A stretch of 64,000 bases of DNA, from NCBI RefSeq assembly GCF_043290135.1, contig NW_027464589.1, positions 4,903,001-4,967,000 of the forward strand, given 5' to 3'. The translations under genes and the position numbers were made by a program. Within the stretch, counting starts at the first letter, position 1. Each line of letters starts with the position of its first letter. Below are positions 42,594-53,817 of the stretch, piece by piece. Source of the stretch: Rhipicephalus microplus (Eukaryota > Arthropoda > Arachnida > Ixodida > Ixodidae). Below the pieces are notes generated by a model. It was not told the DNA's origin, did not search any database, and saw only the letters and a list, made by a program, of their open reading frames with translations.

Positions 42594-42785
42594 TGTAGAG
42601 GACGCCACCTGTTGCTTCTAGTAACTGAGAGGTGGCGCTCCCACTCTGTATAAAAGGCATCGGTGGGCATTAAACGGGGTTTTTTGCTGTTTGTGAACTA
42701 CGCGTTGTTGGGTCATTCTTCGCGGGCTTCACGCCCACTTTTGGCTCGGCTAGCGGCGTCCGCGCTACCCGGGCACGTCACTACA
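42594..42785 (+). repeat. 5' LTR of gypsy E
   Basis: TGTAGAGGACGCC to GTCACTACA. It contains tgtataaaag (TATA box, about 42647) and a ggcattaaac block. Transcription of the element would start shortly after the TATA box. Confidence 0.9.
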
Positions 42786-42822
42786 TGGTGTCAGAAGTGG
42801 GATCCTGCGACAACCGTGCAAC

Positions 42823-43857
42823 ATGCAGGATAACCCAGCCGCCGCCTCCGCCGTGACCGCCAGCTTGCGAACTCCGCCGCAGTTCACTTTTGACAACCCA
42901 GCCCAATGGACGGCGTGGCTTCAACAATTCGAGGATTACTCCTTCGCCTCAGGACTGTCCTCCGTCCCCGAAGAAACCAAGGTACGCACGCTCCTCTACT
43001 GTATGGGTCCCCAAGGACGCGAGGTGCTTTCGTCTCTCATGTCAGACGCCGAGGCCTATCGCTCATACTCCGGCGTGACAACAAGTCTTTCGGGATATTT
43101 TGTACACCCCGTCAACGAGGTATACGAGTCGAGCAGGTTCCACAAGCGCACGCAAGCGGTAGGCGAGTCAGTCGATGCGTTTTTCACGGCGCTCCGAAAT
43201 CTCGTGAAGAAGTGCAACTACGCCTCTCGGGAAATCGACGACCGGCTGGTTCGGGACAGATTTATCGTAGGTTTGCTTGACTCTCGCTTGACCGACCAGC
43301 TCTGCCGCAATCCAAAGCTTACACTGGACAAGGCACTCATCCAAGCGCGTCAGTACGAAGACGCTGAAAATGAGAAATTGCGGCGTCAGGGGACAGGCCT
43401 TGCACCAGACGCACTGAACGTCGACGCCGTTGCGAACAACCAGTACCGAGTGGCCGACGCCCCAGCATGCGAAGCTGCCCGAAGTAAAAGTAACGTCTGT
43501 CGGCCTCCCGAGTACCGCGCCGGCCCGAAGTCGGCATGCGATTTTCGCGGCCACGCCCCTCATCCGCGATCTGAGTGCCCAGCACGGTGGGCCACATGCA
43601 ACCAATGTCGCAAGAAGGGACACTTCGCGGCGGTTCGCCGCTCGAATAATACTAGGCGTTTAAGCCAAATCCCGCTCTGCGCCGTGAATTCCTCGCAAAC
43701 AGAACGCCGGCACGTTATTGTTCATGTCAACGGACGCCCCCTTCAATTCAAAGTGGATACTGGGGCAAACGTTTCGGTCGTACCTCCGAGCTTCACCGGG
43801 TGCCCAGTAGACCTTGACAAACCCGATAATGAACGGTTGATGGGGCCGGGCCGCTGA
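42823..43857 (+). CDS. Gypsy E gag-protease
   Basis: 345 codons from an ATG 38 bp after the LTR. Residues about 20-190 form the gag domain (FTFDNPAQWTAWLQQFEDYS, YFVHPVNEVYESSRFHKR, DRLVRDRFIVGLLDS). Two knuckles follow; the first, CDFRGHAPHPRSEC, reads C-x2-R, and the second, CNQCRKKGHFAAVRR, has lost its last Cys. The protease LQFKVDTGANVSVVP is near the end, about residue 310. The frame stops at 43855 before the flap, so protease and RT are out of frame with each other. Nearly complete, but damaged. Confidence 0.85.
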   Translation: MQDNPAAASAVTASLRTPPQFTFDNPAQWTAWLQQFEDYSFASGLSSVPEETKVRTLLYCMGPQGREVLSSLMSDAEAYRSYSGVTTSLSGYFVHPVNEVYESSRFHKRTQAVGESVDAFFTALRNLVKKCNYASREIDDRLVRDRFIVGLLDSRLTDQLCRNPKLTLDKALIQARQYEDAENEKLRRQGTGLAPDALNVDAVANNQYRVADAPACEAARSKSNVCRPPEYRAGPKSACDFRGHAPHPRSECPARWATCNQCRKKGHFAAVRRSNNTRRLSQIPLCAVNSSQTERRHVIVHVNGRPLQFKVDTGANVSVVPPSFTGCPVDLDKPDNERLMGPGR

Positions 43858-43996
43858 AGCCTAAGGTTGCTTGGGACGTTCCCTGCTACCATGTCGTGGC
43901 TAGGCCGGTCGGTATGCAAAACGTCGTACGTTGTAGCAGACATTGACTCTCCTCTGCTGGGGTACTCGGCGGTAGTGGACCTGGGTTGTTGACACC

Positions 43997-46591
43997 GTGG
44001 AAGATGCGGAAGCTCGGAATAGGCCCCCAACGTCATACAAGGCCACAGCTTCGCTGTTCTCAGGCCTTGGCAAGATGCCTGAAGAATACCACATTCGTAT
44101 CAAGCCGGGAGCGATTCCATTTTCTCTCAGCGTTCCTAGGAGCATCCCTATTCCCCTCGAAGGCGTAGTCAAGAAGGACTTAGATGCCATGGAAAGGGAC
44201 GGGGTCATCCGGCGAGTCACAGTGCCAACCCCGTGGTGTGCTGGTATTGTGCTGGTACCCAAAGCCGATGGCGAATACGGAATTTGAGTTGACCTCACGA
44301 AGTTGAACCAAGTAGTTCTTCGGAAGAGACACCTTATGCCCACAGTGGACCAGGTACTTGGCCGCCTTGGCAATGCCGCGGTCTTCTCGAAACTTGATGC
44401 AAAATCGGGGTTTCATCAAGTAAGGCTATCGGAAAGCTGTCAGAAGCTGACTACCTTCATAACACCATTTGGACGCTACTGCTATCGCCGCCTGCCCTTC
44501 GGCATCACGTCCGCTCCCGAAGTATTTCAGCGCCAAATGCCTCGGATTCTAGAGGGCCTGGAAAGGTGTGTGAACATGGTAGATGACATTCTAGTATTCG
44601 GCAGGAGCCGTTCCGAGCACGACAGCAGACTCCAAGCAGTCCTTCGCAAGTTAGAACAAGTGGACATTACGTTGAATGCCTCGAAATGCTCCTTCAGGGT
44701 ATCTTCCGTCAAGTTCCTTGGTGTAGTGGTGAGCGCCAGTGGCATCTCGGCTGACCCTGACAAGGCATCTGCTATTGTGAACATGAAGCCGCCGACAGAT
44801 ACGCATGGCGTCCGTCGTTTCCTGGGCATGCTGAACCACATTGGAAGATTTTTATTGAATCTGTCTGCCGTCACTACACCGACACAGCTCCTGTTGAACA
44901 AGAACGCGGTCTGGACCTGGGATCATGCGCAAGCAACCGCTTTCGAGACATTGAAGGGAATGGTGGCATCTAATGCTTGTATGGCCAGCTACAATCCAGA
45001 GCTACCCACCCTTGTGTCGGCAGATGCCAGTTCGTTTGGGCTAGGCGTGGTTCTCTTGCAGGAGCAACAGACGGGAGAGTGACGGGCTGTCGCGTTCGCG
45101 TCAAGAGCACTGACTACCGCTGAGCAGCGGTACAGTCAGATTGAGAAAGAAGCGTTTGGTGTCTCTTGGGCTATCGAGAGGTTTGAAGAATTTCTGCGTG
45201 GACTCAGCTTTGTCATTGAAACCGACCATCAGCCGCTCGTCAGGTTGCTTGGTTCCGCCGATCTGGACCTCATGCCCCCTCGCATCCAAAGATTTCGCAT
45301 AAGGCTCATGCGATATCAGTTCACAGTCAAGTATGTTCCAGGAAAGTATCTGGCCACGGCAGACACCCTCTCTAGGGATCCCGAAGGCTCTTCCACGTCC
45401 GAAGAGGACAGCACAGAAATTTTTGTGTCTCTGGTCGTGGCAGCCCTTCCTTCAACCCTGGCCGTACGTCTTGAAGACTTCAGGTCTCACCAAACTTCAG
45501 ACGGCGAGTGCTCAATGCTGAAAGCATACTGCATGAAAGGGTGGCCTCGACGAGACCGTCTGCCGCTCAACATGACGCGTTACTGGGACCACCGGGGAGA
45601 CTTCACTGTATGCGAGAACATGCTGTTCATGGGCAGACGCCTAGTTGTGCCCGCAGCACTACACAGAGACATCGTGAGCCTTCTGCACGATGGTCACCAA
45701 GGCGTCAATCGGTGCTTGGCGGTGGCTCGAGGCTCTGTGTGGTGGCCCGGTCTCAACAGCCAGGTTAAGGCAGCCGTAGAGAACTGCCCAGCATGTGCTT
45801 CTATAGGCGTTCAACGCTGTGAGCCCATGATTGCGACCGAGACACCATCAGCTCCGTGGGAAAGTGTGGCCATTGACTTGTTTCATTTTGCAAAACAAGA
45901 GTTCTTGGTGGTTGTCGACTACCCTTCTCGGTACCCTGAGGTCCTCACACTCCAGTCCACTTCTGCGGGAGCCGTTATTTCTGCGATCAAGAACACATTT
46001 GCCCGACACGGCATCCCGGTGACTGTTGTCAGCGACAATGGGCCACAGTTTTCCTGCAAAGCTTTTGAGGACTTTAGGAAGACATACGGTTTCACGCATG
46101 TCACGAGCAGTCCACGCTACCCGCAGTTGAACGGCGAAGCAGAGCGCATGGTTCGCACGATCAAGGAGTTATTTCTGAAGGCCACAGACCCGTTTCTGGC
46201 TCTGCTAGCATACCGTAACACTCCCGGTGTGTCTGGCTACAGCCCGGCCCAACTGCTCATGGGACGCTCTCTGCGAACTCGTGTGCCAGCCACGGCTCAA
46301 AGCCTTGTTCCAGATTGGCCCCAGGTGAAAGAATTCAATGATAGAGATGCCGCCCAGAGACGAAGACAACAGAGAGACTACAATAACCAACACGCAGCGC
46401 ATGACCTTCGTGCTCTCGACGATGGGGAGGAAGTCTGGGTGCGTGACACGCGGGCAAGGGCGACGGTCCTAAGCCCGGCTCAGAGACCCTGCTCGTACAT
46501 CGTCCAGACGCCCAGTGGCACACTAGTGAGAAACCGCAGACACCTTGTCCCCTGCAGCAATCCTCAGTCGGCCCCCTCAGATGAGACGTAA
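43997..46591 (+). pseudogene. Gypsy E pol (RT-RNase H-integrase), two TGA stops
   Basis: A single frame of about 865 codons interrupted only at 44285-44287 and 45080-45082 (both TGA). RT: VFSKLDAKSGFHQVRL, RRLPFGITSAPEVFQR and NMVDDILVFG (44570-44600). RNase H: VSADASSFGLGVVLL, then VIETDHQPLV. Integrase (from about 45650): HDGHQGVNRCL, CPACAS, AIDLFHF, VSDNGPQFSCK and YPQLNGEAERMVR, a full HHCC plus DDE set. It ends RNRRHLVPC near 46545. Both stops could come from single changes. Confidence 0.9.
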
Positions 46592-46832
46592 TATCCCCAA
46601 CCCTACGGCCCCGACATCGGCGCCGTCTCCCGGACCACAGCGGGCAGCAACCGGTAACGCGTCGGACACTCCAGCTCCTGCACCTGCTGCAGGATCGCCA
46701 GGTCACCGTTACACACGATACGGCCGGCGCGTGGTGCCACCTCGGAGACTGAATTTGTGAGACTGCTGCAAGGACTGTTTCTTGGTGGTGCTCTTTTGGA
46801 ACACTTGTGTTTGAGAGCTCTGAAAGGAGGGA

Positions 46833-47024
46833 TGTAGAGGATGCCACCTGTTGCTTCTAGTAACTGAGGGGTGGCGCCCCCACTCTGTATAAAAGACATC
46901 GGTGGGCATTAAACGCCGCTTTTTGCTGTTTGTGAACTACGCATTGTCGGGTCATTCTTCGCGGGCTTCACGCCCACTTTTGGCTCGGCTAGTGGCATCC
47001 GCGCTACCCGGGCACGTCACTACA
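46833..47024 (+). repeat. 3' LTR of gypsy E
   Basis: 192 bp, same ends as the 5' copy. It differs in the attaaacgccgc block and about eight other bases. It is followed by the GACAC duplication and by the LINE frame. Confidence 0.9.
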
Positions 47025-47029
47025 GACAC

Positions 47030-47944
47030 TGGCAAGCTATCCCAGGAAACGAAAAATCTCATTAAGAAGCGTCAAATCATGAAAGTCTCAAGTAGAACAG
47101 ACAAAATAGAACTGGCAGAGCTTTCAAAGTTGATTAATAGGCATAAGGTATCTAATGTAAGAAGGTATAACATGGAGAGAATTGAACACAATCTGAAAAA
47201 TGGAGGAAGCGTCGAAGCAGTGAAGAGAAAACTTGGGATAGGAAAAAATCGGATGTATGCACTAAGGGACAAAGAAGGCAAAATAACTACCAATATGGAT
47301 AGGATAGTTAAAATAGCGGAGGAGTTTTACAGAGATCTGTACAGTAGCCGGGACAACCACGACTTTAATACTATAAGAACTAGCAGTAACCCAGATGACA
47401 CCCCACCAGTAATGATAGAAGAAGTCAGAAAAGCTTCGGAGAGCATGCAAAGAGGCAAAGATGCTGGTGAGGATCAGGTAACATCAGATCTACTGAAATA
47501 TGGAGGACAGATTGTGTTAGAAAAACTAGCCACCTTGTTTACGAGGTGTCTCCTGACGGGAAGAGTACCGGAGTCTTGGAAGAACGCTAACATCATCTTA
47601 ATACATAAGAAAGGAGATGACAAGGACTTGAAGAATTACAGGACGATTAGCTTGCTCTCTGTAGTATACAAGCTATTTACAAAGGTAATTGCTAACAGAG
47701 TAAAGAAAACCTTAGAATTCAATCAACCAAAGAAACAAGCAGGATTTCGAACAGGCTGCTCAACAATCGAGCACATTCATACTATCAATCAGGTAATAGA
47801 GAAATGCTCAGAAGATAACCAACCACTATACATAGCCTTCATAGATTACGAGAAGGCCTTTGATTCAGTAGAAATATCAGCTGTCATGCACACACTGCAG
47901 AATCAGGGCGTCGATGAAGTATATGCTTATGCTTATGCTTATTT
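47030..47944 (+). pseudogene. RTE LINE RT, N-terminal half
   Basis: Reads ETKNLIKKRQIMKVSSRTD, MQRGKDAGEDQVTSDLLKYG, VPESWKNANIILIHKKGDD, NYRTISLLSVVYKLFTKVI, QAGFRTGCSTIEHIH and IAFIDYEKAFDSVE (first catalytic Asp). It is open from the gypsy E duplication to 47915, where an insertion interrupts it after NQGVDEVY. This is the typical RTE/BovB arrangement of linker then RT. Confidence 0.9.
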
Positions 47945-48313
47945 ATAAACAGGTACGAACTGATCGCTCAGGCTTTTATCAGAGGCATCTCCCGAGAGAG
48001 CACAGTCACACCCTACGGCACAGGGTGTATACATATGAGAAACCACGTACAAATTATGGCACACAAAAACTATTGTATCAACATATCTAGTCGACATGAC
48101 CCCCGACGCAAAGTGAAAGAGTATCGTGCAAGAACGACCATGTTTTATAATTCCTTTTTTGTGATGACCATTAGAGATTGGAACTGGCTGCAAGACAAGC
48201 AAGTGTGCTGTATAAATGAAGAATTGTTTTATTCCAGTCTGTAACCCCCCTGCTGTAACGCCTTTTTGGGCAAAGCGGGGCACTCACCAAATAAAGAATA
48301 AAGAATAAAGAAA
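47945..48313 (+). mobile_element. 5'-truncated LINE 3' end with AATAAAG tail
   Basis: A frame from 47948 reads RYELIAQAFIRGISREST, IHMRNHVQIMAHKNYC and TTMFYNSFFVMTIRDWNWL, then stops at 48242. The FF-x-x-T-x-x-x-WN-x-L ending is common in the C-termini of Jockey/CR1-type LINEs. The tail is (AATAAAG)n at 48290-48312. It was inserted in the RTE RT. Confidence 0.6.
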
Positions 48314-48940
48314 ATTTCGCATTTCCTGAACGAACAACCGATTGTAGCTTATCTAATTGACAATACAGTCTCATATGGCATTTTTAAAAAGAAGATACAG
48401 GAACACTTCCTATTTACACAAACGTAATCACCGTCACCATCTTTGTTTAATATTCCCTGAAGTATTTTCTTGTGTGTATCACATTAACGTTTTGACTATG
48501 TTATCCAAACTGTGTTTCATTTATCGGTCAAACATATTCCTTATTGATGTTGTTGTCTTTTGATTGTTAAAACCTTGTATTCAAATTTAAAGTTTCTTCA
48601 GGTATTTTACATGTCTTACATTAGTGTTTGTCTATGTTCTCTACAGTTGGCTTCATTTGTCGGACACGCATATGCTTTATTGATTTCATTGCCTGTGCAA
48701 ATTTTCGCTCATTTATGTTTTCCTGTACATGTTTTGCATGTAGAAACTTATTTATGCTTAATTTCTTATTGACTCTTTACTTTACACTGAGCACTGTGTT
48801 ATTTTGGTGGGTTTTGGGTTTACAGGGGGCAGGCGCTTTGTCAGGCTTTTATGCCTTTTCGCCGGTCTCCTAGGCAAATTGTGCCTTTCTTCTTTTTTTT
48901 TTTTTTGCTTTTGCCTGAAATAAACTTCAACTTCAACTTC
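48314..48940 (+). mobile_element. Second LINE 3' end with (CAACTT)n tail
   Basis: Mostly T-rich 3' untranslated-like sequence ending in a T run, gcctgaaataaac and then ttcaacttcaacttc at about 48921-48938. There is no coding block of substance. The boundary with the preceding tail is set at the end of its AATAAAG repeat. Confidence 0.5.
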
Positions 48941-49920
48941 TATATATAAACATCCTGGAAGAAATCTACAGAGGATCAACTGCTGCCATAGTGCTTCATA
49001 AAGAAAGCAACAGAATACCGATCGAGTACGGTGTAAGGCAGGGGGACACAATCTCCCCAATGCTATTTACCGCGTGCTCACAGGAGGTTTTCAGAAGCCT
49101 AGAATGGGAACAGTTAGGGATAAGAGTTAATGGAGAATACCTTAATAACCTGCGCTTCGCCGATGACATTGCATTGTTGAGTAACTCAGGGGACGAGTTG
49201 CAACTCATGATTACGGAGTTAGACAAGGAGAGCAGAAAGGTGGGTCTAAAAAAGAATCTGCGGAAAACGAAAGTAATGTACAACAACCTCGGAAAAGAGC
49301 AGCGCTTCGAGATAGGTAATAGTGCACTTCATTTTGTAAAAGACTATGTCTACTTAGGACATGTAATAACGAGATAGGTAATAGTGCACTTCATTTTGTA
49401 AAAGACTATGTCTACTTAGGGCAGGTAATAACCGCGGAGCCGAACCACGATATTGAAGTAACAAGAAGAAGGAGAATGAGGTGGAGCACATTTGGCAAGC
49501 ACTCGCAAATTATGACAGGTACATTGCCACTATCCCTCAAGAGGAAGGTATATAACAGCTGTATCTTGCCAGTACTTAGCTACGGAGCAGAAACCTGGAG
49601 ACTTACAAAGAGGGTTCAGCTTGAATTGAGGACGACGCAACGAGCAATGGAAAGAAAAATGGTAGGTGTAACCTTAAAAAACAAGAAGAGAGCAGAGTGG
49701 ATTAGGGAACAATATGGGCCGGGCATGTAGCGCATAGACAGGATAACCGCTGGTCGTTAAAGGTAACTAACTGGATTCCCAGAGAAGGCAAGCAGGTTAG
49801 GGGGAGACAGAAGGTTAGGCGGGCAGATGAGATTAAGAAGTTTGCGGGTATAAATTGGCAGTAGCAAGCACAGGACCAGGTTAACTGGCGGAACAGGGGA
49901 GAGGCCTTTGTCCTGCAGTG
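48941..49920 (+). pseudogene. RTE LINE RT C-terminal half, with 62-bp duplication
   Basis: 48950-49375 reads IPIEYGVRQGDTISPMLF and LNNLRFADDIALLSNSGDEL (FADD active site). The segment 49311-49372 is repeated at 49373-49434. Because 62 is not a multiple of three, the frame shifts and stops at 49375. After it, 49476-49730 continues MRWSTFGKHSQIMTGTLPL, YGAETWRLTKRVQLELRTTQ, and a final WAGH/EGKQV-type end reaches about 49920. Confidence 0.9.
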
Positions 49921-49981
49921 GACGTAGTCAGGCTAATGATATATATAAGGAAAAAAAGTGTATACCTGCATATATATATAT

Positions 49982-50733
49982 TGTTATGCCTGCGAGTCCA
50001 CAGCAAACGTCCGTGCCTCTGAAAAAGGCAATCTGTGTCAAGGCCAGCACGCCAGCCCGCCTGACACGAACAACTCAACGGCATCATCACGCCACGGCGC
50101 CTTTCTGGCGTGCATGTGCAGTGAGTCACCTCAGAAAGCGAGCCTGTCGCGTAAACAACCGGCGTCTTCCTGTCTGGCGGCTGACGCAATGCGCGGCGAC
50201 GTCACTCGTCCTTGGGTGCAGCCACCTGCAGCGCAGCCTCTCCAGATTCGATGAGAAAGAAGGACGCGGCCCAGCGGCGATTTCATTGGAGGATTCTGAC
50301 CTCGCGATTAGCGGCGCTTCTGGTTGGACATTTGGGTTGGACCCGGGGCATATAAAGGAAGCCCTGCGGTGCGTCGAGAGAGACCCCTTGAACAGCAGAC
50401 CCATTTGAGAGTAGAGCTATGTGTTAGAGAGAAGAGCTCGGCTCTTCGCGTCTCTGTCGGCCCCAGTGCCGAATTTGTAACGCCTCTGTATATATGCTGT
50501 ACATAAACCTTGTTTAACTCACCGTCGTCTCGACCGCTCGTCTATCAGCTCAGCGCAGAAGCAGTCGCGAGCTGAGAAACCTACGCTACCAAACGGCTGG
50601 TGACCTTCCCTGCGGAGTTCGAAGCAGTGGCACCTTCGGGACCGTGTTGGCGTCCCCGTCTTTCGCAACAGTGGTGGCAGCGGTGGGATTCGTAGCGCCC
50701 TTCGTAACGGCGTCGGAGGCACGCGTCGCAACA
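49982..50733 (+). repeat. 5' LTR of gypsy F
   Basis: Starts tgttatgcctgcgag. It holds gcatataaagg (TATA-like, about 50348) and tacataaacc. Near its end, gcaacagtggtggcagcgg occurs at 50665 inside the LTR, again at 50728 across the LTR/primer-site border, and a third, altered copy lies at about 50768. Confidence 0.9.
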
Positions 50734-51080
50734 GTGGTGGCAGCGGTGGGATTTCAGAGGCCGTGCGTCGCAACAGTGGTTGGCAGCTGCGGGATCGGCC
50801 GGCGTCAGCGACATCGATGCGGTGAGTGCCTGATGTTTTCCCCTCAGTTCACCAGACTACTCTAGCTCAGGTTGTAGTAGTTTAGAGAAGGGCTGTGTGA
50901 AGCAATGAAGTGAGCTTTGATCGTTTCAAGTAAAGTTGAAGTGCTTTGAAACCAAAGTTAATGCGGAGGAGGTAAACACGGGAGTGTGAAAAATTGCTTG
51001 CACGTCTTGCTAGTTGACTTATAGTGGGTACGGCAAGTAAATTGTTAACAGGGGCAAACAGCAAGAGGCTAGTGTGAACG

Positions 51081-52422
51081 ATGGAGAACCTTAAAGTGAA
51101 GGAACTCATCGAAATTTGTGAAGAACTCGGCATTACTTTGGGCCGTGCGAAACGAAAGCAAGCGATTCTTGAGATCATGAAGGATGAGGGAGTGTCGGCT
51201 GAGGAAGTCGATGAGGCCTGGGTGGATATCGAAGCACGCCGCGAGGAGGCTGAAAGGCGAGAAGCTCGCGAACGTGAAGAAGCTGAAAGGCGAGAACGCC
51301 GCGAGGAGGCCGAGAGACAGGAGCGCCTCGAGTTGAAACGAATAGAATTGGCAATCCTACAGTGTTCGCAGGCGCCTAGCGTAGCTTCTCCGACGATTCA
51401 GGTCAGCGGTTATAGAATTCGGGACCAACTGCCACCGTTCGTAGTAGGCGAGGACATGGCGAAGTATCTCGTCAAGTTTGAGCACGTCTGTGAGCGAAAT
51501 GCTTTGGAGCGGTCTCTTTGGGCTGTGGGAATTGAGGCTGGCCCGCTGCCTTTGCGCGGGCTTTCCCGCCTTTCTACCATTCTCATGTCCCGACATGTCT
51601 GCCCTCCTTTGCTGTCTGCCGCGCTGGGAAGGGCGGAGTGACGTTTAACTCCCTCACCCGGTAGCGGATGTTGACTGTGGCGCCGCGCGCGGGGACCCCC
51701 GAGAGGTTTTCGCGCGCTGCGTCGGGAGCAGGGAGTACAGTCCGGGACTTCAAACGGTGAGCCACGCATTCTTTTCCGTCCGTCGAGTCCCGTCGCTCGG
51801 GGCTCGTCGGACTTCGCTGACGGCGCCTCGCGCCCATGCGAACGCTCACCTTTTGTTGCCCCGCTGCGTACTCACGGCCGAAGGGCAGTACGGTGTCCTA
51901 GTGCGTGGCCTAGCTACGCCGACCCGTCTCCCTTCGAAGCCAACGCGAGCGCCTTTGCCCTCGCTCGAGCAACCGGGCCCCTTTGTCCCGGTGTCCCCGT
52001 GGATTACCTTTACCGCGGAGACGTGCTCGTGGCACCCCTGTGTAGTACTTTGTGCCCGTGGCGTGGATAAGCCTACTTGCTTTCCCGCCGCGCCTTTTTG
52101 CAACGGGCTGTACTGCGTTTGGTGTTGCCACAATAAAGTGTTGCGACTTGAGCAGTATCGTGTTTCCCGCCACGGCGACGGTTAACGCGTGCCCTGCGGC
52201 TCGCTAAGACCGGACCCACGCTGGTGGCCGTACTCCTTCGGGATACGTGTACACCACAGGGCGCAGAACCTGTTAGCTCTTCTTCCTGGCGAAGTGTCCG
52301 ACGCGATAACTTGCTTGTCGAGGAAAGCGTTTGAGAGCTATGACGAGGTTAAGGAAGTGCTCTTGAGACGTTATAAGTTGTCGCCCGAGGCTTTCAGGCA
52401 AAGGTTCCGGTATGCTAAATAG
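51081..52422 (+). pseudogene. Gypsy F gag N-terminal part, split by a solo LTR
   Basis: An ATG at 51081 opens MENLKVKELIEICEELGITL, a SAP-like helical start, followed by a charged coiled coil with repeated EEAERRE blocks (residues about 55-95). DQLPPFVVGEDMAKYLVKFE begins the gag core. The frame is cut at 51523 by a solo LTR and resumes at 52259 with AQNLLALLPGEVSDA, RKAFESYDEVKEVLLRRYKL and FRQRFRYAK before a TAG at 52420. The duplicated GGGC allows exact rejoining of the frame. Confidence 0.9.
51524..52258 (+). repeat. Solo LTR inserted in gypsy F gag
   Basis: 735 bp, TGTGGGAATT to ACACCACA, flanked by GGGC at 51520-51523 and 52259-52262. AATAAA lies at 52132-52137. It is GC-rich with no coding capacity and no second copy in the window. 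A solo LTR is what remains after recombination between the two LTRs of a full element. Confidence 0.9.
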
Positions 52423-53817
52423 GGGAATGAGTCACACGTTGACTTCGCGTTTCGTCTTAAAGCCGATTTAATTGAATGGCTCAAGGGCGAAGGTGTTTAT
52501 GACGACCGCGATAAAGTGATGGAATGCGTTGCATTGGAGCAATTCTACCGCTGCATCGAGGAGGATGTCAAACTTTGGCTGCAGGACAAACTTGGGGAAG
52601 TACAGCTAAACAAGGCAGCAGAGTTAGCTGAGGAGTATTATACTCGCCGAAAGTTGCATAGCAGGGCAGTGCGCGTGGAAAAGGATGAAAGGAAAGAGGG
52701 CTTTTCAAAGAAACCTGATCAACGGAAACCCGCTCCGTACCGTAATTTCAAGAAGAACCCGTCTCTTAGGAAGGACACTGTAGGGGAAGGGCAAACGGAA
52801 GAGGAGAAATCGAGTGAGGTTTCTAAACAACGCACTGATACCACACGGGCGTTTGAATCACGGAAGCCACTAATCTGCTACAAGTGCAAAAAGAAAGGGC
52901 ACATCGCGATAAACTGCAAGCAAAAGTTGACTTTTGCAACAATCCGAGAATCTGAAAAGAACATGCTGTTGTTGGAGCCGTATATTCAAGAAATTAGTGT
53001 GAATGGGAAAAAGTGTCGAGTACTTTGTGACTCAGCAGCAACCATGGACGTTGTCCATCCTTCATTGGTGTCTCTGGATGACTTTACAGGAGAATGCGCG
53101 TGGATTAGGCAAGTCGCTGAGGAGCAGATTGCTTGCTTTCCAATCGCTACGGTTGTCATTGAAGGCCCGTTCGGTAAGCTTCGCACCGAAGCGGCTGTGT
53201 CTGCCGCGCTTCCCCATAGTTTTCCTTATCTTTTCTCTAACAACTCGGAGCAGCTTCTCAAAGAGCAAGGTAAATCGTTCTTCTCCAACTTAGTGTACAT
53301 AGCCCTCAGGCGATCGCAAGCGCGGAAGCTTTTGCGGGAGCTTGATCTTGTTCTGTGTGGTAAAACAAGTTCAAAAGCAGCATATCTGTGTGATCATAGT
53401 GGCGAGTCGACGGAACCTCAAACACGAAATTCTTCGTGTGCGTCATGTGAGCAGTCACACGAGCGGCCCGTCGCCGAAGCGACCGGCGCGGTTTCCGTAG
53501 AAAGGGGGGGAGACGACAAGGCGCCATTGAGTCAGAGCGAGAGGGGCGCAACGCTCTTGCCTGTAGCGGAAAGTTGGAGTGAGTTGTCGAGGGTTGATCG
53601 AGAAACGCCCATTCGAGAGCAGCGTGCAGACCTCTCAATTAAAGCACTAGTGGAAAGCCATAAAAACGCGGCACAAGTGCTGTCGAAGGAGTACTACGAG
53701 AAATCAGTGAAGAAGCGCGCTTTTGAAGTAGGAAGTCAGGTAGTGCTGCTGCGGCCGTTCAAAAAGAACAAGCTTGAGAATCATTGGGAAGGGCCCGCCA
53801 AAGTAGGTAATATCTAA
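52423..53817 (+). pseudogene. Gypsy F gag C-terminus, protease, integrase tail
   Basis: After the stop at 52420 the frame continues with FRLKADLIEWLKGEGVYDD, MECVALEQFYRCIEEDVKLW (a SCAN-like helix), the zinc knuckle CYKCKKKGHIAINC (about 52878-52919) and the protease-like KKCRVLCDSAATMDVVHPSL. Here the usual DTG/DSG is DSA, so activity is doubtful. After a non-conserved stretch it reads YYEKSVKKRAFEVGSQVVLL then ENHWEGPAKV, the integrase C-terminal fold. The H2C2 and DDE parts are missing. It ends with TAA at 53815. Confidence 0.85.

Larger units (their letters stand above)
42594..47024 (+). mobile_element. Gypsy element E, structurally complete
   Basis: LTRs 42594-42785 and 46833-47024, each 192 bp with TGTAG...CTACA ends, differ at about 11 positions by my count. 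A GACAC target duplication lies at 42589-42593 and 47025-47029. The primer site TGGTGTCAGAAGTGGGA follows the 5' LTR and the purine tract AAAGGAGGGA precedes the 3' LTR. Gag-protease and pol are present with few lesions. It interrupts the RTE LINE in the same orientation. Confidence 0.95.
42144..49950 (+). mobile_element. RTE-clade LINE, interrupted
   Basis: Endonuclease at 42147-42491, RT N-half at 47030-47944, RT C-half at 48941-49375 and C-terminus at 49435-49920. Gypsy E is inserted at 42594-47024 and two LINE tails at about 47945-48935. The missing segment between 42491 and 42500 points to an internal deletion in the endonuclease. The element ends near the tagtcaggctaatgatatata sequence at 49930. 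A minus-strand relative lies at 61141-61850. Confidence 0.8.
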
